A stretch of 64,000 bases of DNA, taken from a gamma proteobacterium symbiont of Ctena orbiculata. Lineage in GTDB: Bacteria > Pseudomonadota > Gammaproteobacteria > Chromatiales > Chromatiaceae. The position numbers and the translations under genes are program-made. Under the pieces are notes generated by a model that worked only from the letters and a program-made list of their open reading frames with translations, had not been told where the DNA came from and did no database searches. The stretch's first letter is position 1. Each line of letters starts with the position of its first letter. Below are positions 17,257-26,581 of the stretch, piece by piece. Where the stretch lies: NCBI GenBank assembly GCA_003058495.1, contig QBVC01000014.1:1-64000 (forward strand), written 5' to 3'.

Positions 17257-18630
17257 CTAATTGATCCGGATCTCGGTCATGCCGCCACCGATATCCTGTT
17301 CGTTGTTGGAGAGGAACTCCAGATTGGAGACATAGAGGAAATAGGTCCCCGCCGGGACATCGGTCGTGTCCAGGAGAATGTCCCAGGTCCTGCCACCACC
17401 CAGGGTGGCCGAATGGGTCTTGAAGTGACGCTTCAGCCCGCTGTCCAGTCCGTTGGGACTGGCTCCCTCATCCATCAATTCACGTGCTCCGGTACCGACG
17501 ATCCGCATCGGCACTGCCGGTGACTGGAGGGTCAGAATATCCGTGGTCGAGAGATTGGAGAGTCGTATCAGGAAGGTCTCCCCGGCAGCGATGTCGATGA
17601 TGGAGGGCAGTTTCTGCGCCGCAGAGCTCATATCGTCATTTGCGACGTCAGCGGGTCTGGGATTACCCTGGTTGGTTCGGGCGGCGAACTCGGTATCGCC
17701 ATTGGGTATCTGGGTGTCAGGATTCACCGTGTCGGGATAACCACGGCCGTTGAACATCAGATAGTCATCCTTCATGCCGAGAAAGTCCAGTGGCTGCACA
17801 TTCTCGGAGGCATCGTGGAAAATGCCATCGTAGGTGATCATCATCAATGGCATCTCATCGTTATAGGCTGTCGAGCCATCGCCGTCGTTGAAGACATAGT
17901 TACCCGGCGGCGTGGCATCATCAAAGACGCCACCGCAATCGTCGGGACCGTAGCCGGTAGCACAGGCACCCTGGTTCTGCCGCGGCTCCACCCAGAGGTT
18001 GGCGAACATGCCCATCTGCATATGCTCGGTTGCCTCTACATGGCAGTGGTAGAAATAGGTGCCCGGATCCACCAGGTTGTAAAAATAGGCCAGGCTCGCC
18101 AGGGGATTGGGCGCCAAGGACATCTCCGGCACCCCGTCATAGAAGTTGTTGGCGTTGGCGAAGCCGTGATAGTGAATGGTGTGGGCGTCGAATAGGTCAG
18201 GACGCGGGGTGAAGGGAAAATTGGACAGGGTAATGAACCAACGCTGCCCTTCACGCTGGACCACGGTCGGTGCCGGTTGATCGCCGCCCAGCTGTATCTC
18301 TTTCATGAAGTTTTCAGGTGGAACACCTGACAACTCTCGTGGCGTACCGTCTACAGCCGGAGCGGTCGGTGTGACATTTTCAAAACCGAAGGTATAGAGC
18401 CTGCGGCCGTCTGCCATCATATTGTAACCGTCGGTTCCAACGACATGGATACAGGCGTAGTCGTTGTCGATAATGCCGTCGGAATCCAGGTCGCCTTCGA
18501 TGCCCGGATTCGCCACATCGGGATCCTCTGGACACTGCACATAGAACTGCGAGGCAGTTGCCGATCCCGCAGCAAGGAGCAGTGTTAACGAGGCCGCCAC
18601 GGTTGTAAGTGGGAATCGTGTAAGTTTCAT
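17257..18630 (-). CDS. Secreted multicopper-oxidase-like protein C
   Basis: 457 residues, signal peptide cut near GSATA. The N-terminal cupredoxin domain has HTIHYHGF (about 149-156) and YFYHCHVEATEHMQMGM (about 190-206), the second giving a Cys-His-Met type-1 site plus trinuclear-site histidines. The C-terminal domain has LTLQSPAVPMRIVGTG where HPxHLHG should be, so its second half-set is missing. An acidic DLDSDGIIDND loop near residue 48 may bind calcium. It begins the trio of oxidase-like genes and lies 70 bases downstream of the giant protein gene, separated by a hairpin. Confidence 0.83.
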   Translation of the reverse strand: MKLTRFPLTTVAASLTLLLAAGSATASQFYVQCPEDPDVANPGIEGDLDSDGIIDNDYACIHVVGTDGYNMMADGRRLYTFGFENVTPTAPAVDGTPRELSGVPPENFMKEIQLGGDQPAPTVVQREGQRWFITLSNFPFTPRPDLFDAHTIHYHGFANANNFYDGVPEMSLAPNPLASLAYFYNLVDPGTYFYHCHVEATEHMQMGMFANLWVEPRQNQGACATGYGPDDCGGVFDDATPPGNYVFNDGDGSTAYNDEMPLMMITYDGIFHDASENVQPLDFLGMKDDYLMFNGRGYPDTVNPDTQIPNGDTEFAARTNQGNPRPADVANDDMSSAAQKLPSIIDIAAGETFLIRLSNLSTTDILTLQSPAVPMRIVGTGARELMDEGASPNGLDSGLKRHFKTHSATLGGGRTWDILLDTTDVPAGTYFLYVSNLEFLSNNEQDIGGGMTEIRIN

Positions 18631-18661
18631 GATGTTGTCTCCATCTATTTCGCCTTAGCGG

Positions 18662-18695
18662 AAACGCCGCCGGGGATGGCCCCAACGGCGTTTTT
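18662..18695. terminator. Bidirectional-looking hairpin between giant protein and oxidase C
   Basis: AAACGCCG...CGGGG pairs with CCCC...CGGCGTTT and is flanked by a T-run on the plus side and a shorter one on the minus side. On the minus strand it could end or attenuate transcription from the giant gene before the oxidase trio. Confidence 0.65.
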
Positions 18696-18700
18696 CCTCA

Positions 18701-21700
18701 TCAATTAATCAGGTTAACGACACCATCAGCGGTGCGATTATTGGGTGTTGAACGTACGATGATGTGGTCACCAGCCTGGGGTATGGCTGCCGGATCAGCA
18801 GGTGCCACCTCACCAGTAACCCAATCGCCATTTGTATTAACCGTGACTCCGCTGGCGATCAGCGCCCCATTTCTATGGAGCCTGATTTCCATGGTGCCAC
18901 CAGTCGTTATCAAGCTGGTTTGACCCTGAACACTCCAGGTTTCGGCATCCTGCTTGTAGTTCACCGTTGAAATGGTGATCGTCTCTGGCAGGGCTGCCGA
19001 GCAGTTGACCCGGGTGAGTACATCTGCGGTGTCAGTCAGCGCGCCGCTGTCTTCGATCTCGTAGGTGAACGACTCACGGGGGACACCGACAGCATCGCAC
19101 CTCGCGGCTCTGGCGGCGTTGGTGTCACCACCCACGTAGCCACCGTAGGGCCGGTAGAGGATCGTGCCGTCACCCTGGATCTCGCTGGTACCGTTGGCCG
19201 GGTCCACCGTGATCTGGCTGACGGAGATGACATCACCTGTATTGGGATCGGAGTCGTTGGTCAGCACCGAGATGACGACCGGGACACCTTCGTCCGTCAC
19301 ACCACCGGCCGGACCCGTGTCGATGACGGCATTCGGTGCAATGTTGATCGCACCGGTGCCGCTAGAGACCTGGTCAGCACCGGCATCCTGCGCACCGATT
19401 CCACTTGGGCGGGATTCAGCATCCACGTCCACGGACAGCGGCGTACCCAGGGAACCGTAGCGACTGGTCAGATCCTGAGCGACACCCACCGCATTGGAGA
19501 ATGGGCCGATGTGGTAGTCATACTTCGACAGCGGATTCTCAACCTCGACCAGCGTCAGCGGGGTGAACAGCAACTGGGTATCGTTGCCGCCTTCGTCCGC
19601 CGCAGTGGACGCCAAGAGGTCGTTGACAACCGGATTGACGAAGCCCGCACTCAACGCGATATCGTTGTTAAGGCCGGCACTGCCATAGACACAACCGTCC
19701 GGTGTATCAGCTCCGCTGCGTGCCAGCAGCGAGTAGCGGGGCCTCATGCACTCACCCGGCATACCGACCACACCCAGATCCCAATCGTCGTTACCTACAC
19801 CTGTGTAGGCGGGATGCTGGCTCAGCGGACGAATCGTCTCTACAACACTCTTATCCAGCCAGAAGGAGCGGTTGCCGTTGAAGATGTTGTTCTTCAACAC
19901 TGCCGGATGGGCGTAGGTCACCCGATCGTTGCCGCCGCCGATCGCGGTCTGGGTGGCCATCGCGGCCGCCAGACCGGTGCTGTGCACCTGCGCGGCCAGA
20001 CCTGCAGGCTGCGGATCGGAGAGATTGCCGCTGGGATCACGGACGTCCTGGGCCACGGAGGCGTTGTCGTTGTTGGCAACGGTGTTGTGGATCACGTCCA
20101 CCCGTACCGCGTCGGACAGGTTGATACCGGCGCCCCACTGACCCGAAACGTTGTTCTGAACCAGGTTGTTGAGCACCAGGATCCGGTGCCAGCGGCCCTG
20201 GCTGGTCAGACCATCGTTGAGGGCAGTGACGTCCTCACCGTTGATGCCCTTGAGCGAGATGGCGCCGCCAGGTGCCGAACCGCCCAGGTTGCCGTGGAAC
20301 AGGTTACGGTCGATGGTGATCGAGCCGGTACCTTCGGTCAGGCCGGAGCCGGGGATGTTGCCGAGCGCGGCCGGGGATTCACCGGCCAGCTCGATGCCGC
20401 CGCCACCGCCGCCGATCTCGTTACCCTGGAACACCTCGTTGAAGATGATCCGGTTGTCGCGAATCACACCGTCCTCGGCATTGCCGTCACCGGGTGCACC
20501 GGCACCCAGACCGCCGACACGACCGACCTGCGAGATGCCGCCGCCACCGGTGCGGCTGAAGTTGCCGCAGACCAGGTTGTTGGAGACCTCGTAGTTATCC
20601 GCGCCGGTGTAGAGGGCGATACCGCCGCCGTTGAAAAAGCCCTTGTTCTGGACAACTTCGTTATAGGCGATGGTGATGTCAGGATTGCTCCCTTCCAGGT
20701 CGGCGGGATCGAGGTCCTGCTGACCGCCCGCTCCACGTGCGAGGAGATTGGCCTGCAGCGGGTTACCGATACGGATACCGCCGCCATATTGACCCAGGTT
20801 GCCGATGGTCTTGTTGTTGCTGATGAACAGCCCGTCGGCATAGGCGTTGACGAAGATGCCGCCGCCCAGGTTGGAGCCCTGGATATGGAAGCCGTCGATT
20901 CGCGCGCTGCCGGGATTGTTGGCAAACCGGTTCACACTCGGCATGACCAGGAAGCCGGGGGCGTCCTGAGCCGGCAAGGTATCGAGCTGACCCGGGATCA
21001 CGCCAACGTCGCCGCTGGTAACGAGTGCGGCCAGCTTGTTCTTCCAACGCACAAGCTTGTCGCTCTCACCCGGCAGCTGCGGGGTGCCCGCACCGAGGGA
21101 GAGTGGCGAGGCGAAGAGCTGGGTGGACGGCGCGCCGGCCCCCTGAACCACAACCTCTTTATAGACGATAACGTTCTCGTCGTAGTTACCGGCGGTAACC
21201 AGGATCAGGTCGCCGTCATCTGCCGCATCGACTGCGTCTTGGATCGGCAGGCCCGGATCAGCCGGGGTGACGACAGTGACCGTTCCGGCATCGACACCAA
21301 CATGCAGGGTGACACCGGTAGTAGTCGTCTCACCGTTGTCGCCGCGGGTAACGACGAGCTGGCCGGTCTGCAGGGCTGCTGGAGCCGGGGTTGGTACGGT
21401 AGCGACCACTTGGCCGTTGGTCCAACCCAGCTGTGCGACCGGGAAGGTATATTGACCACCCTCATAGACCACACTGACTGTGCCGACTGTGCTGCCGAAG
21501 CCGTGGTCACGCAGGATCCGGTCTGTCAGATTGCCACTGCTGGGATCGGGCACCAATTCGTTGCCCTGGGAAACAATGGTTATCGTCTTACCTGCAGCGT
21601 CGCCGGAAAGCACCGGACCCGCATAGTCGCTGGTGGCCACACTGTTGATCACCGGCTCACCAAATGCTGCCGAGCAGTCGGTCTGCGCCTGCAGCGGACC

Positions 21701-24700
21701 GACGAATGCGGCGAGGCGAATCACAGGTGTATCGAGATAGGTCGCCTTACCCGGTTCGAAGTTGAAGGTATAGCAGGTAGTGCTGTACCGCGGATCATAG
21801 AAGGGATCCGGGAAGGTACCATCTGCGAGTGGACCCGGGTGGTTGTTACAGAAACGCACCATCATCGGCGAGATGCCGGATGGAATCGGCAGACTCTGCG
21901 AGACAGTGGCAGGCAGCAGTGTATTATAGGACGAGAATTCACTGCTGTAGATACGGGTAATCTCCCTGCCTGCGTAGTCGAAGAACGAGATCGGCAGGAA
22001 AGGAGGCGCGAACTTCTCGGTCGAGGTCGGTTTACCGGCGGCCAGCTCGTTTGCCAGGTCGTCGGTAATCCGTCCAATCGCCTTGGCCGCGATCGGCACT
22101 TCAGTATGCAGATAGAAGTTCACCGCGGAGTTCTGGGCTAGACCGGCCTCACCGGCATCCGCCAGAAACTGGAAGCGCTGATTACAATGACGCAGGGTCT
22201 CTCCGGCCAGTGGCGCATCAACCCCAGGGAACAGGGCGAGTTCCGCCGGTACGGTATAGGATCCACCCGTGCATCGACCCAGGCCTTCAGGCAGGGCTGC
22301 CGTGCTCGGGGTGAATTCAGGACCGAAATCGACGTTCTTGTCCTGGGAACGCGAGACCTTGTAGACGGGCTGCGGTATACCGCTTGCATTTTGGAACCTG
22401 GATGTCGGCGGATAGACCTGGACGATATATCCGGCGGATCCACCCGGCAGATGACCAGGTGCGGCCGGTGTGAAGTTGTTTGTGATAAAACCAGGCAAGC
22501 CCGCGAGGTCCGACGGAAAGTTGCCGGTTGGATTCTCATAGCCACCGGCGCCGAATGCGTAGCCACCGTCAAACACACCGTCCTTGATCTGGTTCCAGTT
22601 GGAAAGACCGTCAAGACAGACATCCTGCGGTACACCCTGCGCGGTCTTCAGCGCGGGATCGAGGGTGTCTACACAGCCAGTCGGTTTACTATCATCCCAA
22701 CTGTCGGTCCAGGCGATGTCGATGGCATCGCCATAGTCGAAACCGTTGGTGTAACCGACACCGGGCTGTACGTGCGTACAATTGGGACCCGCCACGTCGC
22801 AACGGTTGATATCCTCGGGACCGGGGAAGTTCTCCAACGGCCAGTTATTCTGGTCAGGTTGTTGAAGCCCGCCAATACCGTTGACATTGACTATGTTCTC
22901 ATTCTCATAGGCAGTTCCGGCATTGATGATGCGTCCCGCAAATAGGGCCACCTGGACATGGGGAATACCAGGCTCCCAAGGTTCCGGAGCGTATCCCTCG
23001 GGGTCGTCTTCCGCGCGGGTGGCGGCATAGTGGACGATACCGGAAACACCACCGTTCTCACCTGGCCCCCAGAGCGCCTTACCCCAGTCGATGCGCAGGC
23101 TCTGACCGGCAAAGCCCTGAATGGCCTGGGTCAGGATGGGACCGCCAGCGTCGGCGGAAAGCTTGTGCTCCACATGGGGATTACGAACACCTTCACCGAA
23201 ACCGCCATCCACTACTGCACCGCCCAGATCGTTGACGACGGTTGCGCCGGTCGCCTTGAAACGGGCGAAATCGACCTCGGTCACCAGCCAATGGAACCAG
23301 GGGAAGATCGACTCATAGGGTGCGGAGCCCGCACCGTCGGTGGGGAAGGCCTGATACTCGGTACCGTCGCGGAAACGGAGCAACGTGGCCTGCTCGAGCA
23401 GAGGCAGTTCCCCATCATCCCAGACGGCGTTCTCGTTGCTGTCGAAGAAGACATTCTGGGTCAGCTCGTTGAACCACATCTTTGCCTGGACCCCGCCAGT
23501 AGGCAGTGCGCCCAGGTCAACATTGGCATCCACGATCTCCACCGTCTGGAAACCGATGATGATGTGCAGGAACTTGTCCCAGACCACCAGTTGATAGAGA
23601 CCGGAGGCAAAACCACCGATGGTGAAGTTGCCGTCGGCATCGCACTCGGCAACCCCGGCACCCTCGTTGCTCACCCCGCCGATGGTATTGACAGCGACCA
23701 GGCAAACGCCATTCTGGCCGACCAGAAAGGGAGGACCATTAAAACCGTCCCGATTGGGGGGTGCCGACAAATGGCTCTTGTTGACCTGACCGCTGATCGA
23801 GTAGGCACCGTCAACACCCAGATCGAAGCGCTGATCGTGATCAGCAGGCGTCCAGCCGTGAAAGATGTGCGGGAAGGAGGGACCGAACTCCACCAGGCGC
23901 TGACCGTTGCCCGGCGCCACCCAGGCGTCGACAACCTTGGTGCCCTCGATGGTGGTATTCTGATACCAGCCGGGCGCGCACTGCGGATTGGATGCGATCT
24001 CCTCGATGGTCTGCGTATTGGGATCGCAGGCGGGATCGTTGAGATTGGCCGTCGGCGGCACGGTGATGATGCCGTACTTGCCGGGGGCGAGGAACTTGAT
24101 CACCAACTCGCCGTCACCCGGGGCAGAACAGTCCGCTACGGAACAGCTGGTGACGATCTCACCGGTACCCATTACATCGACCACCGGCATACCGCCTACC
24201 AGGACAAAGGTGCCGTCCGGATTCTGTTGATAGGTGGTGCCCAGGGGATTGCCGAAGGCATCCTGCTGCACCTGGCCGCCGGCATCCTCAACCAACACCG
24301 AAAAACCGGCGAGGCCGGGTTCGCCGACGTCCGGTGAATTGTTCAGGGGTCCGCCGAAACCGTCGTAAAAGACCTTGACCGAAATCTGAGAGGTCTGAAA
24401 CGGTTCGCCGTTGGGGACAACCACGGTGGTGTTGGTGTTACAACCGGGCACCTTCGCGGCGCCTGTCTGCACCCCGGGGTTCGGGTTGTTCGGGATGACC
24501 GAGACAAAACAGTCGTTGATCCCCGTGCCCGTCAGATCGCCAAGATCGACAACAGATGCAGAGCCATTATTGACTCGACCCTGCTTGATGGCATGGCAGT
24601 GACTTCGGTGGAAATTGAAGGACTGGTCCCCTTCAGGCGTCGGATCGGCAGCCTGCGGATCGACAGGGAACATGCAGTCCTCCTGCACGAGATAACGGAA

Positions 24701-24841
24701 ACCGTTATAGGGATTGCCGTCGCCATCTACAATGCTGAGATTGAATGTCTCAGCTTGAGCATTAGGAGATGTGGCTAAACCTGTAAATATAAATCCGCCC
24801 AATAGTGCGGCAGCGATCCTAATTCGTTTAGTCTGTTTCAT
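18701..24841 (-). CDS. Giant secreted multidomain surface protein (2046 aa)
   Basis: Starts after GCAGAGGAATA with a signal peptide (cut near NAQAE). Near residue 75-90 there is a His/Cys cluster (FNFHRSHCHAIKQG). Residues about 130-1060 hold beta-sandwich modules of the SdrD-B/carboxypeptidase-regulatory kind (YSISGQVNKSH; a VFFDSNENAVWDDGE calcium-like loop). About 1080-1185 is an IPT/TIG-like domain. About 1200-1700 is a right-handed parallel beta-helix beginning AVDAADDGDLILVTAGNYDE with many N-N-G turns. About 1835-1925 is a cadherin/VCBS-type module (VLTNDSDPNTGD), followed by a final beta domain. No membrane anchor, LPXTG or autotransporter barrel is visible. Its place directly before three copper-oxidase-like genes suggests an extracellular scaffold or the substrate-binding partner (inference). 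Confidence 0.82.
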   Translation of the reverse strand: MKQTKRIRIAAALLGGFIFTGLATSPNAQAETFNLSIVDGDGNPYNGFRYLVQEDCMFPVDPQAADPTPEGDQSFNFHRSHCHAIKQGRVNNGSASVVDLGDLTGTGINDCFVSVIPNNPNPGVQTGAAKVPGCNTNTTVVVPNGEPFQTSQISVKVFYDGFGGPLNNSPDVGEPGLAGFSVLVEDAGGQVQQDAFGNPLGTTYQQNPDGTFVLVGGMPVVDVMGTGEIVTSCSVADCSAPGDGELVIKFLAPGKYGIITVPPTANLNDPACDPNTQTIEEIASNPQCAPGWYQNTTIEGTKVVDAWVAPGNGQRLVEFGPSFPHIFHGWTPADHDQRFDLGVDGAYSISGQVNKSHLSAPPNRDGFNGPPFLVGQNGVCLVAVNTIGGVSNEGAGVAECDADGNFTIGGFASGLYQLVVWDKFLHIIIGFQTVEIVDANVDLGALPTGGVQAKMWFNELTQNVFFDSNENAVWDDGELPLLEQATLLRFRDGTEYQAFPTDGAGSAPYESIFPWFHWLVTEVDFARFKATGATVVNDLGGAVVDGGFGEGVRNPHVEHKLSADAGGPILTQAIQGFAGQSLRIDWGKALWGPGENGGVSGIVHYAATRAEDDPEGYAPEPWEPGIPHVQVALFAGRIINAGTAYENENIVNVNGIGGLQQPDQNNWPLENFPGPEDINRCDVAGPNCTHVQPGVGYTNGFDYGDAIDIAWTDSWDDSKPTGCVDTLDPALKTAQGVPQDVCLDGLSNWNQIKDGVFDGGYAFGAGGYENPTGNFPSDLAGLPGFITNNFTPAAPGHLPGGSAGYIVQVYPPTSRFQNASGIPQPVYKVSRSQDKNVDFGPEFTPSTAALPEGLGRCTGGSYTVPAELALFPGVDAPLAGETLRHCNQRFQFLADAGEAGLAQNSAVNFYLHTEVPIAAKAIGRITDDLANELAAGKPTSTEKFAPPFLPISFFDYAGREITRIYSSEFSSYNTLLPATVSQSLPIPSGISPMMVRFCNNHPGPLADGTFPDPFYDPRYSTTCYTFNFEPGKATYLDTPVIRLAAFVGPLQAQTDCSAAFGEPVINSVATSDYAGPVLSGDAAGKTITIVSQGNELVPDPSSGNLTDRILRDHGFGSTVGTVSVVYEGGQYTFPVAQLGWTNGQVVATVPTPAPAALQTGQLVVTRGDNGETTTTGVTLHVGVDAGTVTVVTPADPGLPIQDAVDAADDGDLILVTAGNYDENVIVYKEVVVQGAGAPSTQLFASPLSLGAGTPQLPGESDKLVRWKNKLAALVTSGDVGVIPGQLDTLPAQDAPGFLVMPSVNRFANNPGSARIDGFHIQGSNLGGGIFVNAYADGLFISNNKTIGNLGQYGGGIRIGNPLQANLLARGAGGQQDLDPADLEGSNPDITIAYNEVVQNKGFFNGGGIALYTGADNYEVSNNLVCGNFSRTGGGGISQVGRVGGLGAGAPGDGNAEDGVIRDNRIIFNEVFQGNEIGGGGGGIELAGESPAALGNIPGSGLTEGTGSITIDRNLFHGNLGGSAPGGAISLKGINGEDVTALNDGLTSQGRWHRILVLNNLVQNNVSGQWGAGINLSDAVRVDVIHNTVANNDNASVAQDVRDPSGNLSDPQPAGLAAQVHSTGLAAAMATQTAIGGGNDRVTYAHPAVLKNNIFNGNRSFWLDKSVVETIRPLSQHPAYTGVGNDDWDLGVVGMPGECMRPRYSLLARSGADTPDGCVYGSAGLNNDIALSAGFVNPVVNDLLASTAADEGGNDTQLLFTPLTLVEVENPLSKYDYHIGPFSNAVGVAQDLTSRYGSLGTPLSVDVDAESRPSGIGAQDAGADQVSSGTGAINIAPNAVIDTGPAGGVTDEGVPVVISVLTNDSDPNTGDVISVSQITVDPANGTSEIQGDGTILYRPYGGYVGGDTNAARAARCDAVGVPRESFTYEIEDSGALTDTADVLTRVNCSAALPETITISTVNYKQDAETWSVQGQTSLITTGGTMEIRLHRNGALIASGVTVNTNGDWVTGEVAPADPAAIPQAGDHIIVRSTPNNRTADGVVNLIN

Positions 24842-25839
24842 TGGACTTTATTCCTCTGCCAGTTTCTTTGATCGATTGATCCATTCACTGTCTGCTTACG
24901 CTGGATGTCGCCCCTAGGCCAGGTTCAATCTCTACTCCACCGATACTCACTGACGCAGCGAGACTGGGACTAACCCCATAGATATGCATCCGTGATTAAA
25001 TTTACATTCTTCGGCTTTCTGGGAATGGTGGGAAAAGACAGTATTTTTTATTTCAGAATCCCTCCCGGTGGGGGATATTTACCCGATTCTTGACGAATCG
25101 CTAAAAAATACTTATTATGGAGAGTTGGCTATCAAAAATATTAGGTCATTGCGGCCTAAAATGCAGACATGACGTCTCCTATCTCCCCCCCTGCTCCCCT
25201 AGCCAGGAAATCACCAGCGCGGCCCCGCTGCGTATCCTGATCCAAGCATCTAAGTAACAAGAGGGAATTAGGATTAGACTTTATACATTACCGGTGGTGT
25301 ATTGCAAAGCAGATTGCATCGCTTGATTGCTTCAAATCCAGCGCGGCAGATGAATGACACAGCATCCTCGCCTGACATGTTGCAGTAGCCACAGCTGCAC
25401 CCTTGCCACAGTACGACACTTCAAATCGACCGGAAATCCAATCTAAATCTCTCTTGATCTACTACGGCGTCTCTACCGCGCAATTGCAGAGAGGATGACG
25501 GCCAGCCCCTCGGCCCATATATCCGAATACGGGCATGCAATGGAGGATCAGGCCCAGGATGCAAACATGCTCAATCGCCAAGGCGGGTGAGCATGTGACC
25601 TGATCAGGGCGGTCGGATCATCCATTCTGTTTTGGGAATCACAGTCCTATTTCATACTACTATTCACAATTAACAAGTCTGTTTAGCGCGATGCGGTCCA
25701 GGTCGCTGCCGTCCGTTTGCCTGGACTGATGCAGAAACAACAGGAAAGGGCGGATTGAGTTGCATCAGGCAAGATATCCGACCAGCAATGCTGAGAACGG
25801 AGATTCATTCCGGAACATAGCGTAACGTCAGGAGAAAAC
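24842..25839. promoter_or_regulatory. Large intergenic region between divergent genes
   Basis: About 1 kb with no gene I can support. It must hold the promoter of the giant gene (minus) and that of the lysozyme-like gene (plus). A CCCTCCCGGTGGGGGATATTTACCC-type G/C block lies near 25060-25085 and is followed by AT-rich DNA. No sigma-54 type -24/-12 element was seen. The rest appears featureless. Confidence 0.4.
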
Positions 25840-26487
25840 ATGAAAACAAGAGTCGAGATGCTGAAGGAGATGGGCGTTTCATCTACAGATGCCGAGCAAT
25901 ATATTGACGACCTGGAGCTGACACTGCCTAAATACGGCATTGCCAATTCGAAAGTGAGGTTGGCGCACTTCTTCTCGCAAGTGCTGCATGAATCGGGCTG
26001 CATGAGATACGACATGGAGAACCTGAACTACTCCGCAAAGGCGCTGCGCGCGGTGTTTGGAAAATATTTCAAAACCAAGCGCCAAGCGGAAGGCTATGCG
26101 CGGCAACCGGAGAAGATAGCCAACAAGGTCTATGCGAACCGCATGGGTAATGGCGCCGAATCGAGCGGTGATGGCTGGAGGTACAGGGGGCGCGGCCTGA
26201 TTCAGCTCACCGGCAAGAATAACTACCGGACATTCGCGAAATGGATAGGCGACGATAGGATTATCGACGACCCTGACCTGGTGGCATCGGAGTATGCCGT
26301 TCATTCGGCGGTATTCTATTGGGATAAAAACAACCTCAACCGGATAGCCGACAAGGACGATGTGGTGCGGATGACAAAACGCATCAATGGAGGAACCAAT
26401 GGCCTTGCCCACCGCACCGAGCTGCTGACCAAGGCAAAGGGCTTGCTGGCGATGCTTGATCTTAAACCTGCCCGGCGTACAGCATAG
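25840..26487 (+). CDS. GH19-type lysozyme / chitinase-like hydrolase
   Basis: 215 residues, no signal peptide, start after GTCAGGAGAAA. Family 19 features: the catalytic glutamate in VLHESG (about residue 50), the SAKALRAVFGKYF helix, YANRMGNG, and the GWRYRGRGLIQLTGKNNY block with the second acidic and sugar-binding residues, then INGGTNGLAHR. Bacterial proteins of this size usually cleave peptidoglycan and are phage endolysins or relatives. No holin, tail or packaging gene lies nearby, so it is an orphan rather than part of a prophage. How it would leave the cytoplasm is not evident. Confidence 0.87.
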   Translation: MKTRVEMLKEMGVSSTDAEQYIDDLELTLPKYGIANSKVRLAHFFSQVLHESGCMRYDMENLNYSAKALRAVFGKYFKTKRQAEGYARQPEKIANKVYANRMGNGAESSGDGWRYRGRGLIQLTGKNNYRTFAKWIGDDRIIDDPDLVASEYAVHSAVFYWDKNNLNRIADKDDVVRMTKRINGGTNGLAHRTELLTKAKGLLAMLDLKPARRTA

Positions 26488-26581
26488 AAATCCCATGAGC
26501 GGATTAATGTATCGGCGAAGGTCTCGATGCAGCACCGAAAGCCGCTAATAGGGGCATGGGATTGTACGACATTTGTTTGCC

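Noticed and set aside
19511-22141. Long plus-strand open frame of 876 codons
   Set aside because: It is antisense to the giant surface protein, whose frame has clear domains and a signal peptide; the plus frame has no recognisable motif and reflects codon bias.
25840-26487. Prophage remnant around the GH19 enzyme
   Set aside because: No holin, tail, capsid, repressor or integrase genes adjoin it; neighbours are signalling and transport genes.
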